From Gnetum montanum (lineage: Eukaryota > Streptophyta > Gnetopsida > Gnetales > Gnetaceae): DNA of 64,000 nt. Each line of letters starts with the position of its first letter. Positions within the stretch are counted from its first letter, which is position 1. A program made the translations under genes and the position numbers. Where the stretch lies: the NCBI GenBank assembly GCA_015680685.1, contig MNCI01027477.1, positions 62,532 through 126,531 of the forward strand, written 5' to 3'. The notes beneath the pieces are model-generated. The model saw nothing but the letters and a program-made list of their open reading frames with translations. It did no database searches and was not told where the DNA came from. Shown here in pieces: positions 44,170-56,333 of the stretch.

Positions 44170-46614
44170 GACACTTAAGAATCCTAGAAATTAGAATTGT
44201 GGGGGGGAGGTGGTAACCCCCACAACTAAACATTTGGTCATGGCTAGGATTGATAAATGGAAAATTTGGATCCATGCATGTTGGAAATATTGGGATCTGG
44301 TCATATTCAAATGACTAGGCATCTTTTGGTGTGATGGTAGGAATGTACCCAAATTGGGGTTCACACACTTGATTAAACTAGGCATAGTGGGGTAGATTAT
44401 AAGATGTGGTCATGTGATAAGAAGTTGACCCACGATGGCACCCATGACCATAAGATGGCATGCAAGGATTGATATGTCTCCTCTCATGGTTATATTCATT
44501 AGGTCTCATGATTGTTGGAGTATTAATTGGTGGCCTAGATAAGGTAATAAGAGGCATTGAGTTTGAAGAGGAAGGTGCATCATAGTGTTGGGCTTGTCCT
44601 GAGTTGGAGGATGCAATGGTCTCAAAACCATGCTATTTATTTCTATGGCCATGCCTAAAGAAAGGATGCTTCTGACATTGAAAAGGATTCCCACTGTTGC
44701 TGATAGTAGTAGCACAAGTAATGTTCATGGGTTGGTGCTGTGGTGCAAAGGAGGTGAAGGATTAGAGTATTAAGAGCAAGGAGAAGTATAACAAACATGA
44801 GGTGGTGATCTCGTAGGAGAGAACATGGCTTGATGATACTTGGGAGAGTGATAACAATGAGGTGAAGTAAAGGATGTTAATTCAGTTGAAGAAACAGGGT
44901 GTTGAACATGATAAGAACTTGGTTTCAGATGGTATGAAGGGTGTGGCTAGTTTGGTGATGGCCTCCCCCATGATTAGGGGTTTTGCCACTGCGGTTGAGC
45001 ATAGTACTGAGGTTAGTAAGAATTTTTCCATAGATAGTACGATGACTTGTGGGATTTTCCATAAAATTATGAAATAGGAATACACTCGACCATGTACTTC
45101 TGTACAAAATCTAGATGTAACATTCTTCCCCAATGCTCATGTAGATGTAACAAGATTGGGAATTGGCCTTTTGGGTGATCGTACAGGCACACATCACATC
45201 GATACTTATATTTTTTGGTTGAGCCCCTATCCTTATTTTTTTCAGCCCTTCTTTCTAATTGTCGAATGGTGTTTTGTCCTATTTCTAGGTTTGGTATCCT
45301 TTATTTGTTTTGGTCATCAAAGTTATCTTGCATGGGTCTCCCTCTAATAATGTTTTCATATTCTCTACATTTTTCATGTAGCCACTCTATCATCTTGTTG
45401 ACCTTTGCCTCGATTTCATCTAGTGATTTTAGTATTGGCAAAGGTAGAAATGGTTCCACCTCCTCGAGGTGAGTTGATTTCTCCTCTTTATGATTATAAA
45501 CCTTTGTTACTTCAAGAGTTTGGTCCTATTGAGATTTTTCAACATTCTTCCATTTGGCTATTTCTCCTTCTTCTTTTGCTACCTACTTAATAAGCTCTTG
45601 GAATTGATGGGTTCATAGTTTATATAGTTGACCTAGGGCATACATCCCTAGGGTCTCCCTTGTTTCATTAGGGAGCCCATCCATGATGTGATACATTAGC
45701 CTTTCCTTAGAGAACCCATGGCCTAGGCATTTGTTTAACAAAGAGTAGTATCTTTCTAAGGCCATGTCCAAGGGTTCATGTTGCCCTTGTTTCCACTCTT
45801 GGATTTGTCTCCTTAAGGCTAACACTCTTGCATAGGTTTGATATCTTTCATTAAAGAGGTTTACCATTGTAGGGCAACATTGAAATGAATTCAATTTTAA
45901 AGACATGTACCACACTTTAGCTTGGACGACGAGTGTCATAGGGAAGAGCTTAAGCCTTTGTCATCCATTCTCAACATTGTTCCATACACAAGCATCATAG
46001 AAGGCTTGTAAATGATGTTGCAGATCTGAATCATAGTCTCCTGAGAGCTTAGGAAAGTTGTTTAAATAAAGCTTAGGTAGATAGCTTTCCTTGTGATGCC
46101 TATGAGAAATTCAAATGTTCTCTTGTATATGCATTAAGCTCTTAGTGGCCAGCAAAGGTTCATTATTACTAAGTAGGTTATGAGTTTGTGAGTTGGAACA
46201 ATGTTGTCTTTGTTCATGTTGGCATTCCTAACTTTGCCCATGGGTTTGATTTTTATTTCTACATTGACCCCTTAAGGAATAGTTATTTGTGTTACAACTC
46301 GATGTTGAAAGAGCAAAGAAAGAGAGGGAACTAAAAAACTCATCATGACTTTTGTAAGTTTCCCAATCATCCCTTGATGTGTTCTTACTACCCATTGAGA
46401 GGGTCCTAGGCCTTATGGGTCTCCTCATGCTAGGGGATGTCCCATCTTCACTCAATGTGTTTGAGTTGGATGAAAAAAGTCCTTGAGTGTTGTTGGGGTA
46501 TCTACAAACATATGAAACTCCTGCATAAGATTGAGTACTCCAAACTTCTTCATTGGTTCTCCAATGAATTTCCTCACTAGATGTTGTGTTATCACTATCT
46601 TGTGAAAGAGACAT
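44170..46614 (-). pseudogene. gag: gag of element Y
   Basis: ATG at 46614 starts MSLSQDSDN, as in Z, with the first 128 codons open. The core (45939-45613) reads VVQAKVWYMSLKLNSFQCC, LFNERYQTYARVLALRRQIQ and EPLDMALERYYSLLNKCLGH. This is the best-preserved gag piece in the window. A Pro/His/Ser-rich tail ends near 44180 with SHDQMFSCGGY. There is at least one indel between start and end. The end corresponds to the TAA of gag in Z. Confidence 0.8.
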
Positions 46615-46728
46615 GGTTGTGAATTATGTGTGCCTTAATTGAATTTAATTTCTTTGTCTGAAAGATATATTGTTAATACCCTGTTACAACAATCTTATAT
46701 GATATAACTAATCTAGATAACTAGCACT

Positions 46729-46748
46729 GTCCTTAGCAATGGCGCCAA
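46729..46748 (-). other. Primer-binding site of element Y
   Basis: The minus strand reads TTGGCGCCATTGCTAAGGAC directly after the LTR: an almost intact Athila-type tRNA-Asp site, and the reference for the decayed copies in H and Z. Confidence 0.88.
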
Positions 46749-47933
46749 TGATGAGTGGCGAGGTACCCCTATGCTCAACCATATGAATACAAGTGTGTAT
46801 GTGTGATCCAATTGAACTTCATAGATAGACTAGTTGTGGTACCTAGATAATTATACATTGATCGTAGTTCACTATCTTCCCACCTAGACTAGTATTTTCT
46901 TTGTCATGTATGCTTTAGTCCAAAGTAAGATGTATGATGTGATTCTAAACTAGGCTACTCTTAGAGACAATGGGAAACAATCTTGATTAAGCTATTAAGC
47001 AACATAAAGTAAAATATTAACTAGCCTAAGTGCAATGAGCATCCATCCTTAATCATTTGTACGCATCTTGGACCTCGTGTACTACTTTTGGATTTCCAAG
47101 CACACATTACTTAAGCATTACTAGATACACTACTAGTTTACCAAGTAGTTACACTTAAATGTTCATGATTAAGTCATACTCATTCCGCATTTGCAACAAG
47201 AAGTGTAATTGACGATAAAGGAAATATTAACTAAATAGACAAAAATAAATAATTAAAAATTAAAGTAAATAAAAGCTAAGTAAATAAGAATGAAAGTGAG
47301 ATAATTAATTGCTAAGTAGAGTATGGTCTAATCTAGCCTAACACAAGTAACCGTTCCCACTTACTGGACACATCCTGAACTTCATGCAAACACAGCTAGG
47401 CTATCAAACACTAGTTGTTTTTGAGCTACCAAATGTCACACGTATGCTCAAAGGGGTCGTGCTTGTGTAATTTAACAATTTGCTTAATTGATCAAAATGA
47501 ATTGTTGCGCTAATAACATAAATGTAAAATGAATAAAATAAAATAAAATAAAATAAAGTAAATGCATAAGAAAATAAAATAAAAGAAATGTGTAAGAAAA
47601 CAAATCTCAAGTGCTACAAGGATGAATCAAAGAGCTCATCTTTATTGCCAACACAATGGTGTGCTCAGGTAAATCAATGCTTGAATAAAGATCCATCCAT
47701 ACTTAGACCTCCTGCTATGGGCACTTGGAAAATATTCTAACTTTCAAACAGACTACAAGATTTTCGCTACTTGACTCTTAAAAAACTTCCCATCAATTGT
47801 GTGCTTGGGCACTGTATTTATAGACTTGGGAGTAACTACTTTAATAATTAGAATAATCACTAAATGAACCACTCTAATAATTAGAATAACTGCTAGAGTA
47901 ACCACTCTAATAATTAGAGTAATCGCTTCATCA
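46749..47933 (-). repeat. 5' LTR of element Y
   Basis: 1185 bp, TGATGAGTGGC to CTTCATCA on the plus strand, minus-strand TATAAATA at 47822-47814. Next to it is the CTTAG duplication. Confidence 0.92.
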
Positions 47934-47938
47934 CTTAG

Positions 47939-48614
47939 GAATAAGATATATTACCTAGAAATAGCTTCAAATTCAAAAAGTTCAAAAAATAGAAAAATCA
48001 AAAGGTGTCTTCAAAAAATGAAAAGAAAAGTGAAGAAATAAAAGACTTTGAACATTTCCTACATAATTTATTCAAATAATAAAAGCAAGTTATCAATGCC
48101 ACAACATCAGAGATTGAAGAAATACATGAAGAAAGGAAAGATGTCTACTAACCTTTGTCAAATTCAAAAAAAGGTAAAGAAGTTTTAACCACCTTACAAA
48201 AGCAACCAAAAGAGGAAGAGGACAATTCAAGAAAAGAAATAACTACTGAAGTTTAGAATCAACAAATATAAGTTCAACCAAGAAGAATAATAATAAAAAA
48301 AATTGAGCAGGTTTCCAAAATAATTGAAGATTGGTTAAATTCAAAGACAACCTACAATAAGTCCAAAGTGGATCCTAAAGAATGGATTGTTGGTTCTAGT
48401 ATGCACTTTGAAAACATACACTTCATTCACCTTACGTACCCAAGATGTGGATTTCAAGATAAATAAAAAAGTGATTTGAATAAGCCCAAAGTCAAAGTGA
48501 TAAAATGTCATGTTTACATATAGAAATACAACAAATACAAGTGAAAGCATAAAGATAAAGTTCAAACTTCAAGAAAAGACAAAGATCAAGTGAAGCCAAA
48601 ATAGCCTTTTTTGT
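47939..48614 (+). pseudogene. pol: Copia polyprotein remnant after insertion Y
   Basis: Starts with NKIYYLEIAS, which continues the Copia frame cut at 26366. The remainder is lysine- and glutamine-rich with one long readable stretch (KIEQVSKIIEDWLNSKTTYN, EWIVGSSMHFENIHFIHL) that I cannot assign. No integrase or RT motif. Confidence 0.45.
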
Positions 48615-49514
48615 AAAATAGGGAACAAAGCCATGTAATTTACATTTGAATTATTATGCCACATAAGCTAAGATAAGAAATTCTATTATTTTTATTTTTT
48701 AAAAAGCATTGATGGGTAGATGTAACTAGAGAATGGCCCCAATCTCTCATCTCTCTTGAATTTCCAATTTAGTTTCCTATAAAATAGGCTTGTCCCATCA
48801 TATTCTAGTATAGCCTCATCATTTGGCTATAAATATGTGGGCAAATCATGTTTGTAAGTGAAGTAATTGATGTCATTAAAGAAATTTCACAATTTCTCCT
48901 ATAATCCTATATCCTACTTATCCCATTATCCCATATCCTATTTATCATCTATAATCTCATTCTTAATTTTACAATTTATACCATTACAAGTTCATTCATC
49001 CTTAATTCATCATATTCACCAATTCTCATTAATCAAAGAAGTTGAAAAAATCACATTTTGGGCCACTCTTGTGCTATAAAGTTCAATCATAAAATCAATT
49101 CAAATCCAAATCAACTCCAAATTTGGAAATCAAATATATCATTGAAATATCTTTGTATCAAGTATTTACTCACTCCATAACTCTCTTTGATCATAGAGAT
49201 ATTCAACTTGTAAATCAACAATTTCTATTCTAGACACTAAAAGTTTTATTGTAGCTCATTTTTGGGACATATTTGAATCATCAAATAAATTTTAATTGAT
49301 CTAAAATTTCACAAGCTAATAGATTGTAGAATGATATTTCCAACAAGCCTTATATTAGTCCAAAACTCATCTAGATTGCGAAGATATTATAGCTACAAAA
49401 TTAAAAAAAATAAAATTTTCTCAATTGGGTCACCAACATCATTATTGGACTACCAAAAATTTACAAAAATAAAAAAATATTTTCAAATCTTCTTGTATCC
49501 AAAAAATATCTATA
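48615..49514 (+). repeat. 3' LTR of the Copia element
   Basis: TATAAATA at 48828-48835. The U5 part (49210-49514) aligns with the left remnant at 25185-25502. The start is uncertain (TGTAAAATAGGG at 48615 is my choice). It ends ATATCTATA where the left copy has ATATCTACA. Confidence 0.6.
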
Positions 49515-50665
49515 TAAAATATGCCAAATAAACTCAACATTAGGTCAATCATGATGAACATGATGTGCCAATATTTAGTTTTGTACCTTCCTTTCCTACA
49601 AAAGTTGGTTTTAGTAAAAATTTTCATTGCTACATCAAATCCTTTTGCTATTTTAAGTTCGAGCATAGATATTGAAAATGATGTTAATGTTGTTAGTACT
49701 ATGACCATCCTCCTTACTAAAAATTTATTTTCTTTTCTCATCTTTTAAAAACATCTATTATAAGATTGGTCACTTGAGTAGACATCCCTAAAACTATAAA
49801 GTTATTATTTTCTATCATGTTTTTTGGGGCTTTCTACTTAGTGATTAAGTATGTGATGTGCTATAATTTTTTTTTATTAGTAATTTTTTGGGTTTCAATA
49901 CCCTCACACACATCCCTCGTCCACCCTACACCACCCCCACCCTCAACTATAAGCCTTTTGAATTTTATCCTACAAGTTGTAAATTCAATTCTAATAATTT
50001 ACGTTAGCACATACATATCAATGAGTTTATAGGTAATGATCCAAAGAAGTAATATTATATTATCACCTATATTCTACCAAAGTACTTGTTGATGCATAAA
50101 TTTTGGTTGCACCAACACTAGGAAAGAAAACTTGTTTTAGGAGAGTATTGCCTAGGGTGCCTCCCGTATGGGTAAGGAAACCCAGGAATAGTCTCAACTG
50201 AAGAGGGCTATGTGGCCTTTTGCAAATAATAAACTAGAAATAAATCTAGAATTTAAATTAAATAATTATCTTCAATACAATAAGTAACTAAAAATGAATT
50301 CTCCTTGGTCCCGCTGACACTACCGGTGTGTGACTGGCAATGGTATCCCCTATTGGGTAAGATGACTATGATTGTCACGAGAGAGGGAGAGAGAGAGAGA
50401 AAGAGAGAAAGAGAAACTACCCACTGCAGTCCACATAGGGTAGCAACTGCGATCCTTAAAGCCTACCATCATCTACCACCTTTTGGTGCACCATCGTAGA
50501 GAGGAAAGTCATCCACCCATATTTGCACCACTGAGATAAGCTGTCGGCCTAAAGAAAACCACATGTCTCACATCCTATGCATAAGTTGTGTTTCCTACAT
50601 TATTACAAATAGAAAGAAGAGAGAAAGAATCCTCTTGCAGTTGTCGAGAAGACCTACAAGGATCT
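49515..50665. other. Unassigned sequence between Copia element and LTR D
   Basis: No convincing frame. Contains an (AG)n run at 50379-50416 and a segment near 50140-50230 (GGTGCCTCCC, GGCTATGTGGCCTTTTGCAAA) with the style of a decayed LTR edge, but I find no partner for it here. Confidence 0.35.
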
Positions 50666-51555
50666 TGATGAGCAGCTAGGTACCCCTACGCCCAACCATG
50701 TGAATCACAGGCATTCACACGCGACTCGGTCGAATTCCATAGACTGTAAGCACTTTGCATACACCACACCTTAACCAATAAATCCTTGGTTAGAATAGTC
50801 ATTGTCTTCCCAACCTCACTTATGACATTCTAGTGGTGATGGTTAAGTGAGATTAAAGCAACTAATTTTTATGGCTTTTTACTTTATCTTTTAGCGTCTA
50901 ATTAAGGTATGGAAAGTAAAGAATGAAATATTATATAATCTATAATTATCCTAATCTATATCTTAACTATTCCTAGCATAAGTATCCGATCCCATCTTTT
51001 GGGCACATCCTGAGCATCCCCTAACCACTACTGGGTTACCAGATGTTAAGCGTCACTGGGTTGCCAAGCATTGGGTTTACGTTCGAGATTGTCATACTTA
51101 TGGTTTCTACGAACTATAAACAAGAGATAGCAATAGAAATATCAACAATGGAATCTTAAGTAATTATCAAAGCATAAAGATATTAAACTATTAAATGCAT
51201 TAAATAACTAAGTCCAAATGTTGCAAGGAATTCTTGAAAAGCTCATCTTTATTGTCGTTCACGCCAATGGGCTCAGATACATCAGCACTCGAATAAAGAG
51301 CTAGACACCTTTCTTACATCTACTTTAGGAACTTGGAAAATATTCTAACTCTCATGGAAACAAACTGCAAGAGCTTCTCTACAATTGACAAAAAGGTACC
51401 TAAGTAAGGCGAAAGCCCTCTTATTTATAGGCCGAAATAGGCTTCATGTAAACAGGGCCACGTCGACTCATGGAAGGATGCGTCGACGGGGCCACATCAA
51501 TGTGGCCAAATATATGTAGCCTAATATATGTAGCCTAGTTGACGCATCGACTAAT
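50666..51555 (-). repeat. X-type LTR (D), interrupted by element B
   Basis: Plus strand begins TGATGAGCAGCTAGGTACCC, the reverse of the end of the X LTR. Minus-strand TATAAATA is at 51429-51422. GTCGACG/GGCC words of the U3 follow up to 51555, where B enters before the expected TCATCA end. No primer site borders it on the left, so it is a solo LTR or the 3' LTR of a minus-strand element to the right. Confidence 0.8.
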
Positions 51556-53361
51556 TGTAGCGACCAAAAATGTCGATGGCTGGAAATCACCGAGAGGTCA
51601 TTGGTCGTAACAGTCTTAACCTCAAATTTGCGTGAGGGCCGTGTTGGATAAAATGGAAACAGGGTGCCCTGAATGGTCTGGTCGATCAGACAAGGACTTA
51701 GTCGGTGTTAATATAACCTTTTGCAAATGGATAATTTTAAAATGATACTTCTTGCATAAAATGATAACTTTAAATGCAAAAGGGATAAAAAGCAATGTAA
51801 AAATGTGGTGACAAGCAGAAAAACAAAGTAAAATGCAGTTAGAAAAATGCACCACTTCAAGATTATGCCTTCACTTTGTCAAGGTGGATACAATTAGTTG
51901 TGTGATGCTGGGGGGCGCAGACATCATAAAGGTAACCAAGACGTTTAGAGTAAGACAGCTGTATGCTTGAACGTGGACTCGGGAGTCAACAATGTAAAAT
52001 GCTATGAGGCTGGTAGGAAAGAGCATAGCAAAATGCTAAACGAGAGTGCCAACTGTTTACAGTGTCAAAAAAGATGTTTACAATGCTTAGGAATACAATG
52101 CTAACTTTTTTCTTGCCAGCTAGCCAATTCACCAACCAGCCGACTGACCTCTGAGCATTGCTCATTAGGGTATTTATAAGGCAAAAGGAACGCAAAAGGT
52201 GTAGTTTGGATGCCACGTGTCGTAGGCCCGTGTTGACTTCTCTATGATGCATGGGCGTGCATGAATGTTGGATATGCATGACCGTTGGACAAGCCTGCCA
52301 TGCTGTAATTACGAGCCTACGATGTTGTAATTGCGCTGTCAAAACTTGGAGATGTGTGCCAATGGTGTGAACAAGTGAAATGCATTGATGTAGCATAACT
52401 GCTTGCTACGATGTGATATGATTTTGTAGTGTAGCATGTTGGCGTAGTGTAGCATCTTGCTAAGCTATGCAACGTAGCATAGCGTAGCCACCAGTTCAAG
52501 GTAAAAATTTGCATTGCATCCTGCTACATGTGTCAGAAACCTTTGAAGTGTGTTGGTTGTTTATTTCCTATTTGCTATGCTATGCTATGCTATGTAGCGT
52601 AGCATAGTGTAGCTGTTGGCCTTAGTCAAGAAAACATCACCAATCTGCAAACTTTTCTTTTTACACTACAAAACTTACGAACTTGCTGATGCTACCCTTT
52701 GATATGCCTTTCGTTATTCCTGTAGAGTTTCTATGCTATGCTACGTTAAGTAGTGTAGCGTAGTGTAGTAGCCAACATGACCTACTTTTTGCTAAGTTTT
52801 CAGCTTTCTGGTGAAGGGGCCATTGCTAAAGAACTTGGAGCCGAGCAAAGTGACTATTTTTGAAGGTTAGATGTGCTAACTTAGTGCAATTGAAAATCAC
52901 TAAGTAGGCTGAGCCTTCCTGTCTTGCTCTTGCTATGCTATGGTACGCTGCGTAGCGTAGCATTGCATAGCACCTTGTCTTGCAACAATTTACAGTTGAC
53001 TGCTTGAACAACTGTCTACCAATAGCGTAGCATTGCATAGCATCTTGTCTTGCAACAATTTATAGTTGACTACTTGAACAACTATCTGCCGAAGCCTACT
53101 ACGCTACATAGCATAGCGTAGCGTAGCAAACTCCTTGACTAGAAAACTTGCCAAACTATTTTGTGCATTTTGAGCACCACCGAAAAATCTCTGCATCATT
53201 TCTATGTAGGCTGTTAGCTGGACAAATTACCTAGTTAGAAAATTTGCCAAACTATACAGCCTAAACCCTAGAACATCCATCTCCTAATGAACTACCATGA
53301 TGCTGCCTGAATTGTGACGGCCCGGTGAAGCAAGGATGCCCTAAACATTTAGGGTGTTTCA
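51556..53361 (-). repeat. 3' LTR of element B
   Basis: 1806 bp, TGAAACACC to GCTACA on the minus strand, TATAAATA at 52179-52171. U3 palindromes run from about 52400 to 53120. A 50-bp segment is duplicated at 52960-53010 and 53025-53075 (TAGCGTAGCATTGCATAGCA start). Longer than the A LTR by about 480 bp. Confidence 0.88.
52400..53120 (-). repeat. U3 palindromic words in element B
   Basis: Six or more blocks of GCTATGCTA...TAGCGTAGC type, for example near 52440-52490, 52570-52612, 52735-52770, 52930-52972 and 53098-53128. They are spaced about 100-180 bp apart rather than in tandem, upstream of the TATA box. Confidence 0.75.
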
Positions 53362-53427
53362 TTGGCCCGTCTTTGTCAACATCTGGAGGATGGGCCCTAG
53401 AGATGTTAACAAAGAATACAAAACACC
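53353..53427 (-). other. Two-part hairpin across the 3' LTR junction of B
   Basis: Outer arms GGTGTTT (53353-53359) and AAACACC (53421-53427) enclose inner arms TCTTTGTCAACATCT (53370-53384) and AGATGTTAACAAAGA (53401-53415), with 14 of 15 pairs Watson-Crick. Left spacers are 10 bases in both A and B. Compared with A, the inner arms differ at several positions, and both sides changed together at most of them. Confidence 0.82.
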
Positions 53428-54725
53428 ACAAAAAACAAAACGCTAACATTGTTGTGCAGTGATCATCAAGACGTTGCTTAGCTGTGCTTGAGAGTGTTGC
53501 ATTGGTTTCTATGGGAAAGAAAAGGCTAAGCAAGGAGGAAGGAGGCTCAGGAAAAGGATAAAGATGAAACTTAGCAAAATCCCTTATTAGAGTGCTTGTG
53601 AGGGAGTTGTTCGCATTTTTATCTTTACTTTTTTTGACCTTCGACCTCTCGTTGAAACGCTAGGAGATGGTGATCGTGAAACAGCTTATATGCCCTTTGC
53701 TTTAGGCACATTTTTTGTGCATGAGCTTTTTCTCTCTTACGCTTTTGCCTTTTGCTGTTTCACCGTTTACATTTGCGAACAACCTTATTGCAGGATAGGG
53801 GTTTCTTTCTGCGGATGAGTTGTGTTACATCCGCATGGAGATTTAACCTACCTACAGATGCTTCCCATGTGACGAGCTGTGTTACGCACATCATGGACTT
53901 TGTGGTTGAGCAAATAGGAGGGCTTAACAAGTGTTGGAAAAGCTTGTAAAAGATGGAAGCGAGTAGGAATTTCGGATGCAAGGAGTAAGGTAAAGGGAAG
54001 GAGCTTATAAGGTAGGATAGGATATGCACTCTAAGGTATCCAAGCTAATCAAGACAATTACTTCGCAACGTTGTAGCATTTGCTACCGTGGCAAGACGCA
54101 CCTTCGGCTGCACCCTGCAAACATGACAGAGAGCAAACTAGAAGAAACAACCATGATGCAAAACAAGGGCAAAGGTCCTGCTTGCTACAGATGTTGTTAA
54201 AGCTCTTGGACACCTTTACTGGTGCATGGTGTCCAAAGTAGGAAGGCTAGAAGTAGCCTTGGCAGCATTAGCATGGAGGAGCTGGCATCAAAAGAGTGGG
54301 GAGATGCTGTGAGTGCAAATGCTCTGGAATCCTTGCCAAAGTCATGCATTCTCAGCTCAGCTTTGGGATCAGCTACCAGATAGCTAAATGTTGCTTGAGC
54401 CCAGACACTGGCAAGGAGCTAGAGGGTAACAATATTATGGTTGGGCCACAATACTGTTGGAACTCCAACAGTAGGCACTGACCAAGGAACTACCATCAAA
54501 GCGATGGGTCATGATGACGGTAGGTCCAAGGGGTCAATGAAATGTCATACAACATCTCTAAGGGATCAGCAAGATGCCAGGAGCAGTGGTGTTGCATATG
54601 TTCTAGATCATGTTCTCATTGTGTCGTGAACTACATTCTAGAATCGCAACGTCCCACCCCACATCGACATTGTGCACGCTCGCTTGATGTGTACTTGATG
54701 CAGATGCATGCTGGGGACATCTCGC
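53428..54725 (-). other. 3' non-coding region of element B
   Basis: No convincing frame. Segments near 53810-53880 (GGATGAGTTGTGTTACATCC) match A. The rest has no recognisable feature. Confidence 0.5.
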
Positions 54726-55036
54726 AAACCCAGTTTAAGGTCCTAGTAGACAATGTGTTGGTTTAAGGTCCCAACAGACCATATGTGCTAGTTTAACATC
54801 ATAGCAAATGTGTCATCCTAGTTTTACATCGTAGTAGATGAGTTGTGCCAGTTTATAGTCATAGAGAAGTAGTTGTGCTAGTTTATAGTCATAGCAGACA
54901 TCCTATTCTAGTTTTACATCATGGAAGACGATTTGTGCCAGTTTTATGTCATAACAGACATTGGTGAAGCTGTGCGAGTTTAATGTCATAGCAAACATTT
55001 TCTTACCTTTTCCATTTTTACGTCATATAGGACGTT
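54726..55036 (-). repeat. Dyad repeat array in the 3' region of element B
   Basis: About ten units of GTTTAnnGTC plus six bases plus GACn. Perfect dyads: GGTC/GACC at 54767-54780, CATC/GATG at 54827-54840, TGTC/GACA at 54947-54960, CGTC/GACG at 55021-55034. The other units show one mismatch, usually from a single transition. Confidence 0.8.
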
Positions 55037-56330
55037 TGCCCATCTGCTCAATGAGCTTAGATGTAGTACGGCTTGAGGTACAAGTGGTTCATCGGGTTTG
55101 CGAACTCGTTTCTGTCCATGCTACTAGCTTGAAGGCTCCATTCTCAAAGGCTTTAGTGACCATGTATGGGCCTTCCCAATTAGCTAAAAATTTTCTCACA
55201 TGCTCACAGACAGCCTTGAGGATGAGGTCTCCCTTCTGTATTGGTCGTTGATGTGGGTTTGCATGGTGTTTTTGCCATTGCTTGCTCCGATAATGCTCTA
55301 TGCGGCTTAGCGTTTGTGTGTGTTCCTTCTCTATTGAGTCGAGGTCAGTAATTCTTGACTCATTGTTCTAGGCTTTGCTCATGACATCATATAGGATCAT
55401 CTAAAGTGACAGTACCTGCAACTCAAGAGGCAACACAACTTTAAATCCATAAATGAGACTATAAGGAGTCTTACTCATCGCAGTCCTGCATGTCATCCTG
55501 TAGGACCTTAGAACATAGAGGATTTTCTCGTGCCACCACCTCTTGCTATTGCTAAGCATTCAGCAAGTTAATGATGGACTTATTTGTAGCCTCCGCCTTC
55601 CCATTCGCCTGGGGTAATACGGGGAGGAGAATGATTTCCTGATGTCCAAATTGCTACAAAAGGTTTTAGTTTCCGTACTACTGAACTATGGTCCATTATC
55701 GGTTACAATAGTCATCAAAAGCCCAAACCTTGTCACGATGTTGTCCAGGATGAAGTGGTAGACTTGCTGAGATGTTGTCTTCCTCAGGGAGATAGGTTCC
55801 ACCCACTTAGTAAAATACTCAATGATGGTGATGATGAAGCTATGCCCTATGGAGTACTTAGGCGTGATAGGTCCTATGAGGTCTAGTCCCAATCATTGGA
55901 AAGGCCATGTGATCTACGTTGGGTGCAACTCTATAGGTGAGACGTGTATGAGATTTTCATATCTCTGGCATGTGTCACACGTCCAAACTTTTGATAGGCA
56001 GTCACGCTCCATATGGGGCTAATAGTACCCTAGGCATTTGATTTTCACAACCATAGCCCTAGGTGCTATGTGTCCACCACAGAGTACCTCATGTACTTCA
56101 TTAATCACCTTCCATGCCTTCTCCTCACCCACGCATGCTAGTAATATCCTATCATAGGAATGTTTGCACAGGGCATCATTTCCCATGAGTGTATATTGTT
56201 AGGCATGCTTACGGATCACATCTCTCTGGGTAGATTTCAGTCCGCTTGGGGGTTCACTATGTTGCAAGTAGGCTTTAATGTTGGTGTACCACTCCTGGGT
56301 ATCTGTAGCATTGATAGAGGCCACGTGTCT
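55037..56330 (-). pseudogene. pol: Integrase of element B
   Basis: The zinc-binding domain is readable near 56130-55970 (VHEVLCGGH, then TCDTCQRYE). The core is in the open piece 55892-55686: GLDLIGPITPKYSIGHSF, KWVEPISLRK and IVTDNGP. The first two catalytic aspartates are intact. A single-base loss in a C run near 55612 shifts the frame just before the GKAEATNKS block that carries the glutamate. Downstream, decayed frames run to about 55040. The damage is slight compared with H. Confidence 0.85.
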
Positions 56331-56333
56331 CGT

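Larger units (their letters stand above)
26372..47933 (-). mobile_element. Gag-only Athila-like element Y, hosting element X
   Basis: LTRs at 26372-27567 and 46749-47933 are flanked by the perfect duplication CTTAG. On the minus strand: 5' LTR, tRNA-Asp-type primer site, gag, non-coding 3' region, PPT, 3' LTR. Without X, Y is about 6.97 kb. It has no pol and no ORF2. Its gag matches Z, and its 3' region matches H and X. LTR copies are about 93% alike by eye, so Y is younger than A. Confidence 0.9.
25165..49514 (+). mobile_element. Ty1/Copia element, split by nested insertion Y
   Basis: A 5' LTR remnant (25165-25502), an initiator-Met-type primer site, gag, and protease run up to 26366. After Y (duplication CTTAG at 26367-26371 and 47934-47938) the frame resumes as NKIYYLEI, the gag/pre-integrase end known in Copia polyproteins. 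About 650 bp of A-rich remnant and a 3' LTR (to 49514) follow. Integrase, RT and RNase H are not recognisable, so the element carried a large deletion, or these parts decayed beyond reading. Confidence 0.75.
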
